Positions 5,995 through 8,229 of a stretch of 8,229 bases of DNA are shown in pieces. A model generated the notes under the pieces. The model did no database searches. It was not told the origin of the DNA and saw only the letters and a program-made list of their open reading frames with translations. The translations under genes were made by a program, and so were the position numbers. Source of the stretch: Butyrivibrio sp. (GTDB taxonomy: Bacteria > Bacillota_A > Clostridia > Lachnospirales > Lachnospiraceae). Each line of letters starts with the position of its first letter. Within the stretch, counting starts at the first letter, position 1. Where the stretch lies: the NCBI RefSeq assembly GCF_024699075.1, contig NZ_JAILQF010000008.1:1-8229 (forward strand), in the 5' to 3' direction.

Positions 5995-8229
5995 TCATTC
6001 CTTATGAGCAAGTCTTTGTTCATACTTTTTGTTAGCGCTTTGGTTCTTAAAGAATCCTGTGATCACACCGCCAAGACCCTTGAAGAAATGTCCGTTTGCA
6101 ATAGTTACAATACTTTCAACCATCTGTCTTGATACCATTCCGCCTGACATTTTGCTTATAGCTCTAAATGGCATATTGTAGATGAACATTGTATTAAGAT
6201 CCGGAACACCCTTTTCATAAGACTTATCAAGATTTCTCTTAAGCACCTTGTATACCAGTCTGCAGATGCCGCTCTTTGCATCCTTCATCTGGCAAAGCGC
6301 ATCATTGATATCAAGAGGTCCTACCTTTTCTTCAGGAAGCGGAGCACCATAAAGCTTTTCAAACTCTTCATAATGAACATTTCTTACTTTTCCCATCTTG
6401 TAGCTTGGAAGAGTATCAATATCATAAGGAAGTTTATCTGTTGTTCCCTCTTTGCCTATCTGTCCTTTAAGCTTTATATCAGCAACGCTTGCGCCTACAT
6501 ATATCTGATACTCTCCACCTTCTATCTCCCACTTATTTGAAACAGTTGAGAAGTAGCGGAAGGTCTTGTCATCAAATGGAATTTCTACTTCCTTGGTCTC
6601 TCCGGCTTTGATCCATACTTTCTTGAAGCCTTTAAGCTCCTTCTTTGGTCTTATAAGACCAGACTCGCTCTTACCTACATATAACTGGGCTATCTCTGCT
6701 CCGTCACGCTTACCGGTATTTTTGATCTTGAACTTAACGCCGTCAGCTCCTACAAGGAGGTCTGAATACTCAAATGTTGTATAGCTAAGTCCAAAACCAA
6801 ATGGGAACTGAACTGCAACATCTGCTGTATCATAGTATCTGTATCCGATGAAGGGTCCTTCACGATACTGAAGATTTCTCTTGTCCTGATCTGCATAGTT
6901 GACTATAGAGCAGTCTGCATATGAGAAAGGATAAGACTCTGAAAGCTTTCCTGTAGGAACTTCCTTGCCTGTTATGATGTCAAGAAGTGCTGATGCTCCT
7001 GCCTGACCTGTAAGGTATCCGTGAAGAAGTCCCTTTAATTTATCGATAAAAGGCATCTTGACTGATGAACCTGCACTCATCACACCAACTATGTGTTTGT
7101 TGTAAGAATAAAGATCTTCAAGCTCTTTGATCTGGTACTCAGGGATGTCTATTGACATTCTGTCTGCACCTTCGCTCTCTGCAATCTCATCAAGTCCGAA
7201 GAAAAAGAGAACTACATCTGCCTTTTCAGGATCGTCTACAACCATAAGATCGTAACCCTTGATCTGATCTGCAATTGTCTCAACCTTAGTTGAATTAACC
7301 TGTGAGCTTCCTGAACCCTGATAACGAGGCTTATTGACAAAAGGTCCTCTAAGGCATACTTTTGTGCCCTTTTCAAGAGGAAGGATGTCATCATCATTTT
7401 TCAAAAGAACTGCAGAATTGACTGCTGCCTTTTTAGCAATAGCATGATGAGCTTCCTTATCAAATCCCTTAGTGTGATCGTTATCTCTAAAGTAGATAGC
7501 TGCTTCTATAATAGGAAGGATTGCTCTGTCAATCTCTTCTTCAGTTATTCTTCCTTCACCCTTGGTTGCTGCATTTATCAGCTCTCTTGCTGAATCAAGT
7601 CCGGGATTAGGCATCTCTACATTAGACTGACATTTAACGCCTGCAACATGATCATTACTTGCACCCCAGTCAGTTACGACTATTCCGTCAAATCCCCATT
7701 CGTTTCTTAAAATATCTACAAGCAAATGTTCATTTTCATTTGCATATTTACCATTTACTTCGTTGTAAGCGGACATTATTGCTTTGGCGCCGCCTTCTTT
7801 AACAGCTATCTCAAATGCTGTAAGGTATATTTCTCTAAGAGTTCTCTCATCAACAACGGCATTCATAGCCATTCTGCGATACTCACGAGAGTTAACTGCA
7901 AAGTGCTTGGGGCATGAATAAATGTGTTTTTTCTGAATTCCCCTTACATATGAAGCAGCCATCTTACCCGCAAGTATAGGATCTTCACTAAAGTACTCAA
8001 AGTTTCTTCCGCAAAGTGGAGAACGCTTCATATTAAGACCAGGTCCAAGAAGCACATCAACGTCCTGTGCAACTGCCTCTTCTCCAAGTGCTGATCCTAT
8101 CTCTTCTCCTATAGCAGGATCCCAGCTGTTAGCAACTGTTGCTGCTGTTGGGAAGCATGTAGCAGGAAGAGAAGCGTTAAGTCCAAGGTGGTCTCCGGCG
8201 CCTTCCTGACGGCGAAGTCCGTGAGGTCC
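5995..8229 (-). CDS. GH3 beta-glucosidase, canonical domain order (N-terminus missing)
   Basis: The frame is open to the window edge, so 744 residues are visible and the start lies outside; a GTG at 8055 is internal. Numbering from the first visible codon, the barrel opens at GPHGLRRQ (1-8), the end of the DGPHGLR motif. Further features are GRNFEYFSED (about 74-83), KHF (108-110) and TDWG with nucleophile candidate D187. The GH3 C-terminal domain starts near 270 (SAVLLKNDDD), with GSGSSQV (305-311), ESEGADR (351-357, acid/base candidate E353) and PFGFGLSYT (476-484). A fibronectin-III-like domain (about 488-583) follows, then an extension of about 155 residues (589-744) with MSGG and NGHFFKG motifs, of a kind I recall from other clostridial GH3 enzymes. 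It probably releases glucosyl or related residues from beta-linked oligosaccharides. No membrane helix is seen in the visible part; a signal peptide cannot be excluded. It is upstream of the GtrA and permuted GH3 genes, likely in one operon. Confidence 0.92.
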   Translation of the reverse strand, partial: GPHGLRRQEGAGDHLGLNASLPATCFPTAATVANSWDPAIGEEIGSALGEEAVAQDVDVLLGPGLNMKRSPLCGRNFEYFSEDPILAGKMAASYVRGIQKKHIYSCPKHFAVNSREYRRMAMNAVVDERTLREIYLTAFEIAVKEGGAKAIMSAYNEVNGKYANENEHLLVDILRNEWGFDGIVVTDWGASNDHVAGVKCQSNVEMPNPGLDSARELINAATKGEGRITEEEIDRAILPIIEAAIYFRDNDHTKGFDKEAHHAIAKKAAVNSAVLLKNDDDILPLEKGTKVCLRGPFVNKPRYQGSGSSQVNSTKVETIADQIKGYDLMVVDDPEKADVVLFFFGLDEIAESEGADRMSIDIPEYQIKELEDLYSYNKHIVGVMSAGSSVKMPFIDKLKGLLHGYLTGQAGASALLDIITGKEVPTGKLSESYPFSYADCSIVNYADQDKRNLQYREGPFIGYRYYDTADVAVQFPFGFGLSYTTFEYSDLLVGADGVKFKIKNTGKRDGAEIAQLYVGKSESGLIRPKKELKGFKKVWIKAGETKEVEIPFDDKTFRYFSTVSNKWEIEGGEYQIYVGASVADIKLKGQIGKEGTTDKLPYDIDTLPSYKMGKVRNVHYEEFEKLYGAPLPEEKVGPLDINDALCQMKDAKSGICRLVYKVLKRNLDKSYEKGVPDLNTMFIYNMPFRAISKMSGGMVSRQMVESIVTIANGHFFKGLGGVITGFFKNQSANKKYEQRLAHKE

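Noticed and set aside
6566..7917. Plus-strand open frames at 6566-6784 and 7726-7917.
   Set aside because: Both are antisense to strongly conserved GH3 coding sequence and show no start signal or recognisable protein.
8053..8055. GTG as the start of the right-hand GH3 gene.
   Set aside because: The frame continues open to the window edge with conserved GH3 sequence (GPHGLR and onward), so this codon is an internal valine.

Overview
The window looks like part of a low-GC Firmicutes chromosome, most likely a Lachnospiraceae member of the Butyrivibrio/Pseudobutyrivibrio kind. This is inferred from AT-rich intergenic DNA, strong AGGAGG-type ribosome binding sites, and two GH3 glycosidases of types I associate with gut and rumen Clostridia. 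No database search was possible. I see no tRNA, rRNA, CRISPR array, transposase or phage gene.

Left part (1-2225). On the minus strand, the first codons of a small DUF4342/UBA-like gene run off the left edge. Upstream of it on the same strand is a YczE-type integral membrane protein (185-886). A divergent intergenic region of about 290 bp (887-1180) carries candidate promoters in both directions and a perfect 12-bp palindrome just before the next ribosome binding site. A plus-strand EamA/DMT-type transporter (1181-2095) follows. It converges on the glycosidase genes, and the two transcription units share a strong hairpin that can terminate in both directions (2177-2212).

Right part (2265-8229). 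Three minus-strand genes are read from right to left, probably as one operon. The first is a GH3 beta-glucosidase of normal domain order (5995-8229, N-terminus cut by the window edge). The second is a GtrA-like four-helix membrane protein (5343-5900). The third is a 977-residue GH3 protein (2265-5198) in which the usual order is inverted: GH3 C-terminal domain, fibronectin-III-like domain, then the GH3 TIM barrel. This third protein has two transmembrane helices before the catalytic part and one after it. Charge distribution suggests the enzyme sits outside the cell, tethered at both ends.

Working picture (inference): GtrA proteins are associated with polyprenyl-phosphate-linked sugar translocation for surface glycan decoration. 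An operon with a membrane-tethered exo-glycosidase and a second, apparently non-anchored GH3 could therefore trim or recycle glucosyl-type residues on a cell-surface glycan. Ordinary degradation of plant or host oligosaccharides is the simpler alternative. The individual families are known; the anchored permuted enzyme next to GtrA is the part most worth following. Smaller points are a 34-bp imperfect tandem repeat between gtrA and the permuted GH3 gene, a hairpin touching the ribosome binding site of the DUF4342 gene, and several palindromes.
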